Shown one piece after another: positions 37,188 through 45,342 of a stretch of 64,000 nt of DNA. Position 1 is the first letter of the stretch; each line of letters starts with the position of its first letter. A program made the translations under genes and the position numbers. Below the pieces are notes generated by a model. That model was not told the DNA's origin, did not search any database, and was given only the letters and a program-made list of their open reading frames with translations. Source of the DNA: Desulfobulbus sp. (lineage in GTDB: Bacteria; Desulfobacterota; Desulfobulbia; Desulfobulbales; Desulfobulbaceae); NCBI GenBank assembly GCA_031280615.1, contig JAITGO010000001.1, forward strand, positions 87,612 through 151,611, read 5' to 3'.

Positions 37188-38759
37188 ATGAAAGCTCTGA
37201 ACAATCCGTTGGACTCCGGACAGAACCAGGAATTCATCGACCTGACCTGTCTCTACGAAATAACCCGGCACCTGGCTTCGGCCACCAGCCTGCAGGACTG
37301 CCTGGAAAAAATCGTCACCGTCCTGGCCGAACTCAAGAATATGGACAACGGCACGATTACCATCGTCAATCCGTCCACCGGCGAGCTGGAGATCGAGGTG
37401 GCCCACGGCATCACCGCCGAGGCCAAGCGGCGCGGCCGATACAAGCTGGGCGAGGGGATCACCGGCAAGGTGGTGGCCACCGGCGAGCCGATCATCGTGC
37501 CGCAGATCGGCAGCGAACCGTTGTTTCTCAACCGTACCCGGACCCGGGGCGACGAGCGCAAGAAGAAAAGCTCGTTTCTGTGCGTGCCGATCCTGGCCTC
37601 GCAGCAGACCATCGGCGCCCTGTCGATCGATCGGATGTACCAGGAAGGCTTCGGCATCCAATCGGAGAACGATCTCCGCTTTCTGACCGTGGTCAGCGGC
37701 CTGATCGCCGAGACCGTGCAGCGCATCCAGCGGGTCAATCAGGAAAAAGAGGCCCTGCGGCTGGAGAATTCCAAGCTGCGGCGGGAGCTGTCGGCCAAGA
37801 ACCGGATCGAGGAGATCATCGGCAATTCCTCTCGGATGCAGGAGGTGTTCGACATGGTGCATCGGGTGGCCGATTCCAACGCCACCGTGCTGCTGCGCGG
37901 GGAATCGGGCACGGGCAAGACCCTGGTGGCCAAGGCCCTGCACTACAATTCCAGCCGCGCCAACGGCCCCTTCGTGGTGGTCAACTGCTCGGCCCTGCCG
38001 GAAACCCTGCTGGAAAGCGAGTTGTTCGGCCATGAAAAAGGGGCCTTCACCGGTGCCACCGAGACCAAGCGCGGCCGTTTCGAACTGGCCGAGGGCGGTA
38101 CCCTGTTTCTCGACGAAATCGGCGAGATCAGTCCCGCGGTCCAGGTGAAGCTGCTCAACGTGATCCAGGAACGCACCTTCCAGCGGCTCGGCTCGAACAA
38201 ATCCATCAAGGCCGATATCCGCCTGGTGGCGGCCACCAACCGCGACCTGGAGGCCGCGGTCCGGGAGATGCACTTCCGCGAGGACCTGTACTACCGGCTC
38301 AACGTCTTCCCCGTTTACCTGCCGCCCCTGCGGGAGCGGCGGACCGACATCCTGCTTTTGGCCGAATACTTCCTGGAACGCTATGCCAAGGAAAACAGCA
38401 AGGAGATCACCCGGATCTCGACTCCGGCCATCGATCTGCTGGTCCAGTACCACTGGCCGGGCAATGTGCGCGAGCTGCAGAACTGCATGGAGCGGGCGGT
38501 GCTGATCTGCGACGGCCCGTCGATCAAGTCGATCCACCTGCCGCCCTCCCTGCAGAGCACCGACAGCGTGCACGCCGACAAGCCTCTGTCGCTGGCGGCG
38601 GCAGTCGAGCATTTCGAACGCGAGCTGATCATCGAGGCGCTGAAGAAGAACAACGGCAACCAGACCAGGGCCGCCAAGAGCCTGGAGACCAGCCTGCGGA
38701 TCATCAACTACAAGATCCACTGCTACGGCATCGAGCCCAAGCATTTCAAGGTCAAGTGA
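37188..38759 (+). CDS. NifA-type sigma-54 activator (GAF, AAA+, HTH)
   Basis: A 523-aa regulator. An N-terminal GAF domain (about 20-180, [15 protein letters not shown] ... [15 protein letters not shown]) is the sensor. The AAA+ domain has [25 protein letters not shown] and [15 protein letters not shown]. The C-terminal Fis-like HTH reads [20 protein letters not shown]. Architecture and residues resemble NifA, but no nif gene is in the window and there is no Cys-x4-Cys linker motif, so nitrogen control is only suggested. The start has a weak ribosome site. It is divergent from the tRNA promoter and overlaps queH by 1 nt. Confidence 0.85.
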   Translation: MKALNNPLDSGQNQEFIDLTCLYEITRHLASATSLQDCLEKIVTVLAELKNMDNGTITIVNPSTGELEIEVAHGITAEAKRRGRYKLGEGITGKVVATGEPIIVPQIGSEPLFLNRTRTRGDERKKKSSFLCVPILASQQTIGALSIDRMYQEGFGIQSENDLRFLTVVSGLIAETVQRIQRVNQEKEALRLENSKLRRELSAKNRIEEIIGNSSRMQEVFDMVHRVADSNATVLLRGESGTGKTLVAKALHYNSSRANGPFVVVNCSALPETLLESELFGHEKGAFTGATETKRGRFELAEGGTLFLDEIGEISPAVQVKLLNVIQERTFQRLGSNKSIKADIRLVAATNRDLEAAVREMHFREDLYYRLNVFPVYLPPLRERRTDILLLAEYFLERYAKENSKEITRISTPAIDLLVQYHWPGNVRELQNCMERAVLICDGPSIKSIHLPPSLQSTDSVHADKPLSLAAAVEHFERELIIEALKKNNGNQTRAAKSLETSLRIINYKIHCYGIEPKHFKVK

Positions 38760-39307
38760 TGCGCATCCTGCTTCATGTCTGCTGCGGACCCTGCACGATC
38801 TATCCCCTCCGCAGGCTCCGGGAGCAGGGACACCGGGTGAGCTGCTTTTTTTACAACCCCAACATCCACCCCTTCCAGGAATTCCGCCGCCGGCTCGACG
38901 CGGTCCGCCAGTTGGCCGAGGCGGTCGATTGCCCGATGGAGATCGACGATAGCTATGGCCTCACCGAGTATCTGCGCCGGGTCGTGTTTCATGAAGCGGA
39001 GCGCTGCTCCCGGTGTTATGATCTACGCCTGACAACGGCGGCGAACAAGGCGACCGCCGACGGCTTCGACGCCTTTTCCAGCACCCTGCTCTATTCGAAA
39101 TACCAGAACCATCGGCTGCTCGATACCCTGGGCGGCCAGTTGGCGGCGGCCAATGGGATCGGATGGCATTATGAAGACTTTCGGATGGGCTGGCAGGAAG
39201 GGATCGACGAATCCATCCGTTTGGGTTTATACCGGCAGCCCTACTGCGGCTGCATTTACAGCGAACAGGAACGTTACGACAAGCGGCTGCGTAGCCGGAA
39301 GGGATGA
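38759..39307 (+). CDS. queH: epoxyqueuosine reductase QueH
   Basis: Performs the last step of queuosine synthesis in tRNA, as a non-homologous replacement of QueG. The protein is 182 aa. It has LLHVCCGPCTIYPL at the start and the iron/cysteine motifs EAERCSRCYDLRL and YCGCIYS near the end, the DUF208/QueH signature. The ATG overlaps the TGA of the activator gene (TGATG), so translation is coupled. Confidence 0.92.
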   Translation: MRILLHVCCGPCTIYPLRRLREQGHRVSCFFYNPNIHPFQEFRRRLDAVRQLAEAVDCPMEIDDSYGLTEYLRRVVFHEAERCSRCYDLRLTTAANKATADGFDAFSSTLLYSKYQNHRLLDTLGGQLAAANGIGWHYEDFRMGWQEGIDESIRLGLYRQPYCGCIYSEQERYDKRLRSRKG

Positions 39308-39371
39308 ATTGCAGGCCTCGGGCGAAGAGGGCGCGTCCACGGTTGTATGCAAGCATGCTCGGAGAAATGAC

Positions 39372-40055
39372 ATGGACAATATCATTGTGCTGGCAACCAG
39401 CAACAAAAACAAATTGAAGGAAATCAAGGAACTGCTCAAGGACTTCCCGGTGACGGTCAAATCGCTCGGCGATTTCGGCCCCATGCCGGAGGCGGTCGAG
39501 GATGGCGCCACCTTTGACGACAATGCCTACAAAAAGGCGCTGCACTATGCCAAGGTGTTGGGCGTGCCGTGCCTGGCGGACGATTCCGGCCTGGCGGTCG
39601 ATGCCCTGGACGGACGGCCCGGTGTCTATTCGGCCCGCTATGCCGGCCCCAAGGCGGCCGACTGGGACAACTGCGAAAAATTGCTCGGGGAAATGGCGGG
39701 CAAGAGCAACCGGGCCGCCCATTTCGTCTGCGTGCTGTCGTTGGCCACTCCAGCGGGCCCGGCCCTGACCTGGGAGGGCCGCTGCGACGGGGAGATCACC
39801 ACCGAGCGGCGGGGCGAATCGGGGTTTGGCTACGATCCGGTTTTCTTTTTCCCCGAATTCGGCAAGACCTTTGCCGAGGTTTCCATGGAGAAAAAGAGCA
39901 CGGTGAGCCACCGGGGCAGGGCACTGGCCGAATTCGTCGCCGAATTCCCCAAGGTCCAGGCCTGGCTACGGCAGCGCATGGCCGAGATCAAGCCGGCCAA
40001 GCCCGACCACAGCCAGTTCGAGCATAACGACTGGTCCAGCGAGCGGATGTGCTGA
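39372..40055 (+). CDS. rdgB: XTP/dITP diphosphatase
   Basis: A 227-aa RdgB/HAM1 enzyme that hydrolyses dITP and XTP to keep damaged purines out of DNA. It shows LATSNKNKLKEIKELL, DDSGLAVDALDGRPGVYSARYAG, GESGFGYDPVFF and SHRGRALAEF, all core motifs. GGAGAA precedes the ATG by 5 nt; upstream frames are not supported. It carries a C-terminal extension of about 25 polar residues ending SSERMC that most family members lack. Confidence 0.94.
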   Translation: MDNIIVLATSNKNKLKEIKELLKDFPVTVKSLGDFGPMPEAVEDGATFDDNAYKKALHYAKVLGVPCLADDSGLAVDALDGRPGVYSARYAGPKAADWDNCEKLLGEMAGKSNRAAHFVCVLSLATPAGPALTWEGRCDGEITTERRGESGFGYDPVFFFPEFGKTFAEVSMEKKSTVSHRGRALAEFVAEFPKVQAWLRQRMAEIKPAKPDHSQFEHNDWSSERMC

Positions 40056-40125
40056 GCGGGCGCCACGAGTCCGATCCCCTGAAAACAACAACAAAAAAAG
40101 TCCCTGCGCCGCCCGGTTCTCCGGC

Positions 40126-40154
40126 TTGTTTTTGCGGGCGAAGTGGACTATAGT
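40126..40154 (+). promoter_or_regulatory. candidate promoter for the four-gene exported module
   Basis: TATAGT at 40149-40154 matches the -10 consensus at five positions. A weak -35 (TTGTTT, 40126-40131) lies 17 nt upstream. The first gene starts 81 nt later. Confidence 0.4.
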
Positions 40155-40234
40155 AGCGGCCATGTCGGCCTGGTGGAACTCCGCCCAGCCGTCGCTTTCA
40201 TCGCCTGACGCACTCCTTTGCAGGAGAGAGGATC

Positions 40235-40507
40235 ATGAAGAACAAAGCCCTTTTGCTCGGTTCGGTTCTGCTGGCCGCCACCCTGGCAGGTTGCGGCGCC
40301 GCCACCGTCAATCCCAACTACAGTTCCGCCAATCCCGAATTGATGTTCATCGGGAAGGACGCCCCGGCCGAAAAGCCCATGGAGAAGCTCAACCTCGGTT
40401 CCTACTGCCTCAGCGTATCCGAAAAATGGAAGGTGGACGGCAAGACCCCGGATGGCCAAACCATTTGGACCAAGGACAGCTTTCGCAACGCCATACCGTG
40501 CCGGTGA
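40235..40507 (+). CDS. small lipoprotein, first gene of exported module
   Basis: A 90-aa protein with a lipoprotein signal peptide (MKNKALLLGSVLLAATLAGC, lipobox LAGC at Cys20). The mature part is 70 residues with one cysteine pair (YCLSVSEKW and the terminal IPCR) and an aspartate/lysine-rich middle. No family is recognised. AGGAGAGAGG stands before the ATG. It is followed by three genes that also encode exported or membrane proteins, and its stop is 38 nt before the next start. Confidence 0.65.
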   Translation: MKNKALLLGSVLLAATLAGCGAATVNPNYSSANPELMFIGKDAPAEKPMEKLNLGSYCLSVSEKWKVDGKTPDGQTIWTKDSFRNAIPCR

Positions 40508-40545
40508 ATCGGACGGCTGGCGCCCCGCCGCGCAGGTCGGCAGCA

Positions 40546-41247
40546 ATGAACGCATTTTATCGCATCATCGGTGGCCTGGCGGTCGCCCTCTTGGTGGGTT
40601 CCGGCCAAGCGCAGGCCCAGCAGCAACGCAAGATCGTCCTCAGCGAGAACCAGTTCAGGGAATCGTTTCTTGAGAAAGTCACGGTCTCCGGCGGCATTCG
40701 GGCCGGATTCATGTACAAGAGCCCTCTGGAGCGGGTCGACGCGCGCCAGCTTTATATCCACCTGCAACGCGATCTCGACGATCCGCAAGCCATGCTCTGT
40801 GTGAACATGGTCAGCCGGGACGGCCGGTACGCGGCTTCCTGGCAATACGCCATCGGCAGCCAGCCGGCCGGCGCGATCAATGTCGACCTGCCCTCGAAAT
40901 ATCAGGAGCAGATGTCGAGCTACTCGCCCGATGCCCTGGTGGTGTTGGCCGGGCTCGCCAAACAGAGCTGTGCCGCGCCGGATTTGAAATACATTCCGGC
41001 CAGTTGGGGGGAAACCCGCACGGCCGACTATATCCTCTACGTCAATTCGGGCAATACCGACACCATTATCGGCGTTCCCGGCCGCACGGAGCGGATTCCC
41101 TGCACCAAGATCGCCGCCGACAACACCATTGCCTACGACACCCAGTGCGTCATCGGCAAGGAAGTGCTGGCCGAGCCCAAAAGCATCTTTCTGGTGCGTA
41201 ACAGCTTCGGGAACAAACTGCCGAACGTGGAATTCCCCGTGAGATAG
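40546..41247 (+). CDS. periplasmic protein of unknown family, second gene of exported module
   Basis: A 233-aa protein with a signal peptide ending near VGSGQAQAQ. The mature protein is predicted globular, with four cysteines (including AMLCVNMV and IPCTKIA) that could form disulfides, and beta-strand-like stretches. I recognise no domain. The start at 40546 has AGGTCGG upstream; a GTG at 40504 overlaps the previous stop and is an alternative. The stop is 3 nt before the next start, so co-translation with the membrane protein is likely. Confidence 0.6.
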   Translation: MNAFYRIIGGLAVALLVGSGQAQAQQQRKIVLSENQFRESFLEKVTVSGGIRAGFMYKSPLERVDARQLYIHLQRDLDDPQAMLCVNMVSRDGRYAASWQYAIGSQPAGAINVDLPSKYQEQMSSYSPDALVVLAGLAKQSCAAPDLKYIPASWGETRTADYILYVNSGNTDTIIGVPGRTERIPCTKIAADNTIAYDTQCVIGKEVLAEPKSIFLVRNSFGNKLPNVEFPVR

Positions 41248-41250
41248 GGC

Positions 41251-42267
41251 GTGGTGTTCCGCAAACCCTGCAAAGGGGCTTTTTCGATCATCCGCAACAT
41301 CGTCCTCGCCGCTGTCCTCTACGAGCCGGAAAACAGGAAATTCTCCGTCTTAACCGAGCGCTACCCCAAGACGCTTAACTGTATCACGATTCTCTTCTGT
41401 ATCTATCTGGGATTTCTGGTTTTTCTGGTCGCCAAGATCGTCATTAACGCCACCGCCACCGGCTCGTTCATCCTGACCGCCCGCACCGAGCAGATCGAAT
41501 ACCAGCCCGAGAGTATCGCCCCGCCGCGCATCCCCCTGCACAATGCCACCGTGCATTGGGAGGAGGAGAGCACCGAGCGCTTCGATCCCCTGGCCTCGGA
41601 GGCGTCCGCCTCGAAATCCCTGGCCATTCCGGGTAGCGGCTCCGTACAGATCCAGGGCAAGTCCCACATCGTGTTTTCCAGAATCGGCCGGGGAACCCTG
41701 CATATCCAGATCAAGAGTTCCAGCCCGGTGGTGGTGTACAACGACAAGGACGAAGCCGTCGCCAACCTGCCGTCCTCCGTCGAATTGGTGCTCAACGATC
41801 CCGAAGCCCTGCTCGGCAGGGACATATCGTGGAAATACAACCTTGACGGTCCGCTCATTGTGGGGCGGGTGCCGACCTACGGCGTCCAGCAGTTAAACGG
41901 TTTGCTGATCGACGGGGAAATCCAGATGGTCGCCAGGCAGCTGTTGTCCGGCAACCACTACAAGGTCGACCCGTACAAGCTGCAACTGGGCGATGAAATT
42001 CAATTTCTGCCTGAAAGTCCCAAGACGAGCGGGATGGTCACCTTCGACACCAACCGCGGCTTGCAGATGGTGGCCATCGTCGAGGCCAACTCGGCGACGG
42101 TGAAAAAATTCAGAGCGACCCATATCCAAATCCAAAACAACCTTTGGTCAAAACTGGGCAAGGACGAAGAACTCGTGATCACCTGGGCGGTGTTGCTCAC
42201 CGTGCCCGGAATGCTGGTCTTTTTGTCGCGGCTTCTCGCCTTCCATGCCCTGCATGTGAAAAAATGA
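41251..42267 (+). CDS. membrane-anchored protein of unknown family, third gene of exported module
   Basis: A 338-aa protein starting at GTG 41251. One membrane helix lies near residues 45-66 (ITILFCIYLGFLVFLVAKIVI) and another near 313-332 (VLLTVPGMLVFLSRLLAFHA). Between them is a region of about 245 residues, predicted beta-rich, with segments like VQIQGKSHIVFSRI and LHIQIKSSSPVVVY. The loop is presumably outside the cytoplasm. No family is recognised. Its stop overlaps the protease start (ATGA). Confidence 0.6.
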   Translation: MVFRKPCKGAFSIIRNIVLAAVLYEPENRKFSVLTERYPKTLNCITILFCIYLGFLVFLVAKIVINATATGSFILTARTEQIEYQPESIAPPRIPLHNATVHWEEESTERFDPLASEASASKSLAIPGSGSVQIQGKSHIVFSRIGRGTLHIQIKSSSPVVVYNDKDEAVANLPSSVELVLNDPEALLGRDISWKYNLDGPLIVGRVPTYGVQQLNGLLIDGEIQMVARQLLSGNHYKVDPYKLQLGDEIQFLPESPKTSGMVTFDTNRGLQMVAIVEANSATVKKFRATHIQIQNNLWSKLGKDEELVITWAVLLTVPGMLVFLSRLLAFHALHVKK

Positions 42268-43961
42268 GCAGATTTCCCGCCCTTGCCGTTTGTCTTGCCA
42301 CGGGCCTTTCCTGGGCTTGCGCGTTATTCTCCGGGCCCGGTTCGGCCATAGCCTCGGATGCCTACATCAGGACCGACAACAACGAGACCGGCCAGGGCGT
42401 CCTGCGGCAACGCGGCGACGAGTGCCTGGTCATCACTCCGTTACACGTGGTCGACGATGCCCTGCAAATCGAGGTCACCCTGGCCGATAAACACCGATAT
42501 CCGGCGGAGCTGATCGAGTCCTTCCCCGGCGATCTCAGCGTGCTCCGGATCGCGGCCGCCGATTCGATCCCGTGCAAGGCCGGCACCTACTACGCGAACA
42601 TCCCCCTCGACACCTTGCTGGCGGCCGAAAAGAGCGGCGAATTGCGCACCATGCTCGCGGATGGCAGCATCCGCATCGTCCCGGTCAATATCGTGGGCTA
42701 CGACCAGTTCCGCACCATCCACATCCTGCCGCAGGACGCCGCCACCCCCCTGGCCAAGGGCGAAAGCGGCAGCCCGCTCTACATTGCCGGCCGGTTTGCC
42801 GGCATGCTGCTTTCGGTCGCCAACAATGTCGGCAATGTGGTCCGTAGCGATGCCCTGGCCCAGACCGTGGCGCTCTTCTTCGAGGACAGGGCCCGGCGGG
42901 CGCCTTCCGCCGCTGTCCCGAAAAAAAGCGAGATGCCGGCTGCCGAGAAGGCCCTGCACAAGGAGATGGCCGGTAAGGAGCAGGAGTTCAGCGGCATCGT
43001 TGCCAAGAGCGCGGCGGTCGAGCATACCATCAAATTGGAGGGTAACAGCCCGGTACGGTTGAGTTTTATCCCGACCGGCGATACCGAGCAGTTCAATCTC
43101 GAAATCCTGGATTCGGCCCGGCGGATCGTGTACCAGAACAAAAACCGGCCGCTCAGCGGCACCGACGCCGCCCGCATCCCGTTTACCCCACCCAGGAACG
43201 ATGTCTACTCGCTGTTCATCATCGGCACCAAAGGGGAGGGGAAATACGCCTTCACGGTGACGCCGATCACCACCAATGCCCGGCTCCGGAGCCAGGCCAA
43301 TACTCTGCACTTGGGGGGCGGGGCAGCCCAGGGCCTCATTGCTCAGGGGGCGGTGGCCGAATACGGGGTGGCCCTGGAGGAGAACAGCCCGGTTCGGTTG
43401 GTCCTGCCGGCCTCGGAAGATCGGTTGCGCTACAGCCTGGATATTGTCGATGTTGCCGGCCGGTCCGTGTATCGGGATGCGGCCCGGGTGCACAGCGTGG
43501 GCGATCCGGCCGCGATTGCGTTCACTCCGCCCAAGACGGGCAGGTACACGATCCGGCTCAAGGGCGTCGAGGGGGAAGGGGCCTACGGGCTGCAGCTGTT
43601 GCCGATCGCCAGCAATGCCCAACTGCGCGGTGAGGCCAACGTGCTGACCATCGGCGGTGCCCAGGCGGAAGGCAGCATCGCCCAGGGGGCGGTGGCCGAA
43701 TACCGGCTGCAGCTCGAAGCGCTGCAAGCGGTCCGTTTTTATTTTTCAGGAGCCGGAGATTCGGGTAAATACACCATAGAGATTGTCGATTCGGCTGGCG
43801 GGCCCGTCTATCTCAATCCCACCAGGCGGTACGATGGCGCCGAGTCCTTCGTCCTCCCGTTCGCTGCGCCGAAAACAGACGTCTATACCTTGCGCCTGAC
43901 CGGGACGGATGGCGAATGCAGATATGCGGTCGGCATTCGCCAAGGAGTCCGCAAGGATTGA
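42264..43961 (+). CDS. exported trypsin-like serine protease with three tandem repeats
   Basis: A 565-aa protein. A signal peptide occupies residues 1-30. Residues 35-200 have a trypsin-like (S1/HtrA-like) layout: His61 in ITPLHVV, Asp90 in FPGDLSVLRI and Ser168 in KGESGSPLY, so the triad is present. Three repeats of about 100 aa follow (about 241-345, 357-455 and 469-560). Each contains an entry like VAEYGVALEENSPVRL, a SLDIVD/TIEIVDSAG strand and a FTPPKTGRYTIRLKG strand; they resemble pre-peptidase C-terminal beta sandwiches. The start overlaps the previous stop. The target is unknown. Confidence 0.75.
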   Translation: MSRFPALAVCLATGLSWACALFSGPGSAIASDAYIRTDNNETGQGVLRQRGDECLVITPLHVVDDALQIEVTLADKHRYPAELIESFPGDLSVLRIAAADSIPCKAGTYYANIPLDTLLAAEKSGELRTMLADGSIRIVPVNIVGYDQFRTIHILPQDAATPLAKGESGSPLYIAGRFAGMLLSVANNVGNVVRSDALAQTVALFFEDRARRAPSAAVPKKSEMPAAEKALHKEMAGKEQEFSGIVAKSAAVEHTIKLEGNSPVRLSFIPTGDTEQFNLEILDSARRIVYQNKNRPLSGTDAARIPFTPPRNDVYSLFIIGTKGEGKYAFTVTPITTNARLRSQANTLHLGGGAAQGLIAQGAVAEYGVALEENSPVRLVLPASEDRLRYSLDIVDVAGRSVYRDAARVHSVGDPAAIAFTPPKTGRYTIRLKGVEGEGAYGLQLLPIASNAQLRGEANVLTIGGAQAEGSIAQGAVAEYRLQLEALQAVRFYFSGAGDSGKYTIEIVDSAGGPVYLNPTRRYDGAESFVLPFAAPKTDVYTLRLTGTDGECRYAVGIRQGVRKD

Positions 43962-44081
43962 GTCCATCCTCGCTTGCCAAGGCATCCGCATTGACATGAT
44001 CATGAGGGCAGGGGCGCGCCCGGATGCCGGCGCAGCAATACCCGAACCGCCCTCGACGGATCTGCATTCCAGGAGTGCCCA

Positions 44082-44921
44082 ATGGTCCCCCTTCTCCATG
44101 ACGTCCTCCGTGCGGCCCATCTTCTCTCCCTGCCCGACATCTACATCCGTCTGCGGCAGGTCCTCGACAACCCCGAATACACCGTAGCGGAAGTGGCGGC
44201 CGTGATCGAAAAAGATCCGGCAATGACTCTGCGGCTGCTGCGCATGGTCAACAGTTCCCTCTACTCCTTTGCGGCCCGGGTCGATTCGGTCGGCCGAGCC
44301 GTCACCCTGCTCGGCAGCCAGCAGATCCACGACCTGGTGCTGGCCACCTCCATTGGCCTGACCTTCAAGGGAATATCCAGCAATCTCATCGATATGCAGC
44401 GGTTTTGGCGGCGGAGCGTCCACTGCGCCGCCGCCTGCCAGCACCTGGCGGCCAGGGTCGGGGAATGCGGCCGGGAGCGTCTTTTCGTTGCCGGTCTGCT
44501 GCACGATATCGGCCATCTGCTCATGTATCAGGCCATTCCCGGCCTGGCTCAGCAGGCCCTGGTGCGGGCCTTGGCGGACGGCCAGCCGGTGTACATGGCC
44601 GAGCGCTCTCTATTGGGATTCGATTATGCGGTTGTCGGTGGCGAACTCATGCGCCTGTGGGAATTGCCGGAGAGTCTGGTGGAATTGGTCCGTTGCCACC
44701 TCGAACCGGAACGGGCGCAACACCACCCGGTCGAGACCGCCCTGGTGCATCTCGGTGCCTTGCTGGCCGGGTCGGAACAGGAAAATGGCATGTTCGACGA
44801 GGGGGCGTTGGCCGCCGCGCCCCGGGTCTGGACGGCGACCGGACTCTCCCCGGAGGAGTGTCTGGCCATGCGCGAGACGATCAAGCACGACTTCGAGGCG
44901 ATCACCCAATTTTTCTCGTGA
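44082..44921 (+). CDS. HDOD domain protein
   Basis: A 279-aa cytoplasmic signalling-type protein formed by one HDOD domain: LSLPDIYIRLRQVLDNPEYTVAEVA, DPAMTLRLLRMVNSSLYSF, FVAGLLHDIGHLLMYQ. It has the HD-like LHDIG but HDOD proteins usually lack proven hydrolase activity. There is no partner domain. A second HDOD protein is encoded at 50600-51439; they differ enough to be separate paralogues. It lies about 120 nt after the protease gene, with its own frame. Confidence 0.85.
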   Translation: MVPLLHDVLRAAHLLSLPDIYIRLRQVLDNPEYTVAEVAAVIEKDPAMTLRLLRMVNSSLYSFAARVDSVGRAVTLLGSQQIHDLVLATSIGLTFKGISSNLIDMQRFWRRSVHCAAACQHLAARVGECGRERLFVAGLLHDIGHLLMYQAIPGLAQQALVRALADGQPVYMAERSLLGFDYAVVGGELMRLWELPESLVELVRCHLEPERAQHHPVETALVHLGALLAGSEQENGMFDEGALAAAPRVWTATGLSPEECLAMRETIKHDFEAITQFFS

Positions 44922-45054
44922 AGGGCCGGCCGGTGCGGGTTTTTGTCGGTGTGAAGACCGGCAGGGAATCTCATTTGTCTGAATCGATCCGGGGCCGGAT
45001 ACGAGGGGAGGCCAACGGTTTGCGTGAAAGTTTTGCGGGCAAGAAATATTCCTC

Positions 45055-45083
45055 TTGACGGCTGCCGGGAGATTCAGGTAATG
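45055..45083 (+). promoter_or_regulatory. candidate promoter of the ilvBN leader
   Basis: TTGACG (45055-45060), a 17-nt spacer, and a -10 that is poorer (GTAATG, or TAATGA one base on). It lies 58 nt before the leader peptide start. The stretch from the end of the HDOD gene to this point has no other gene. Confidence 0.45.
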
Positions 45084-45140
45084 AAAAAGCAATATTTTGC
45101 ATTCGCGCCATTGGCGCATCGTGTCAAGCACCAGGAAAAT

Positions 45141-45239
45141 ATGAAGATTTCCTCCCGCAACGCCACCAATTACGTCTTCTCTCTCCTTCTCGTCGTAGAC
45201 GTAGTCGTCGTGGTACGCGCACCTATAGGGGCGCCGTAG
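45141..45239 (+). CDS. Leu/Val-rich leader peptide of the ilvBN attenuator
   Basis: A 32-codon frame with AGGAAAAT before the ATG. It contains three Leu codons (45183-45191), Val-Val-Asp (45192-45200) and five Val codons in a row (45201-45215), then a short tail RAPIGAP. This mirrors the E. coli ilvB leader (Val/Leu runs near the end). Translation is predicted to control folding of the downstream RNA: with charged tRNA the ribosome goes on to the stop at 45237 and the terminator forms. Confidence 0.85.
   Translation: MKISSRNATNYVFSLLLVVDVVVVVRAPIGAP
45217..45236 (+). promoter_or_regulatory. protector and antiterminator segments of the ilvBN attenuator
   Basis: GCGC-CC (45217-45223, one bulged A) can pair with GG-GCGC (45229-45234), just after the Val codons. 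GGCGCCG at 45230-45236 can instead pair with CGGCGCC at 45276-45282 inside the terminator. A ribosome stalled on Val codons would cover the first arm and favour the second pairing. Confidence 0.6.
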
Positions 45240-45266
45240 CGGGAAGGTTCTGCTCGATTGAGATGA

Positions 45267-45304
45267 ATCCCCTGCCGGCGCCAGCCGGCAGGGGATTTTT
45301 TTTT
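45267..45304 (+). terminator. attenuator terminator before ilvB
   Basis: Thirteen perfect base pairs (45267-45279 with 45284-45296), loop GCCA, and a run of nine T. It lies between the leader peptide and the ilvB ribosome site. Confidence 0.93.
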
Positions 45305-45342
45305 GGTTGTTGCATTCGACCCCATATCAGGAGGAATATACC

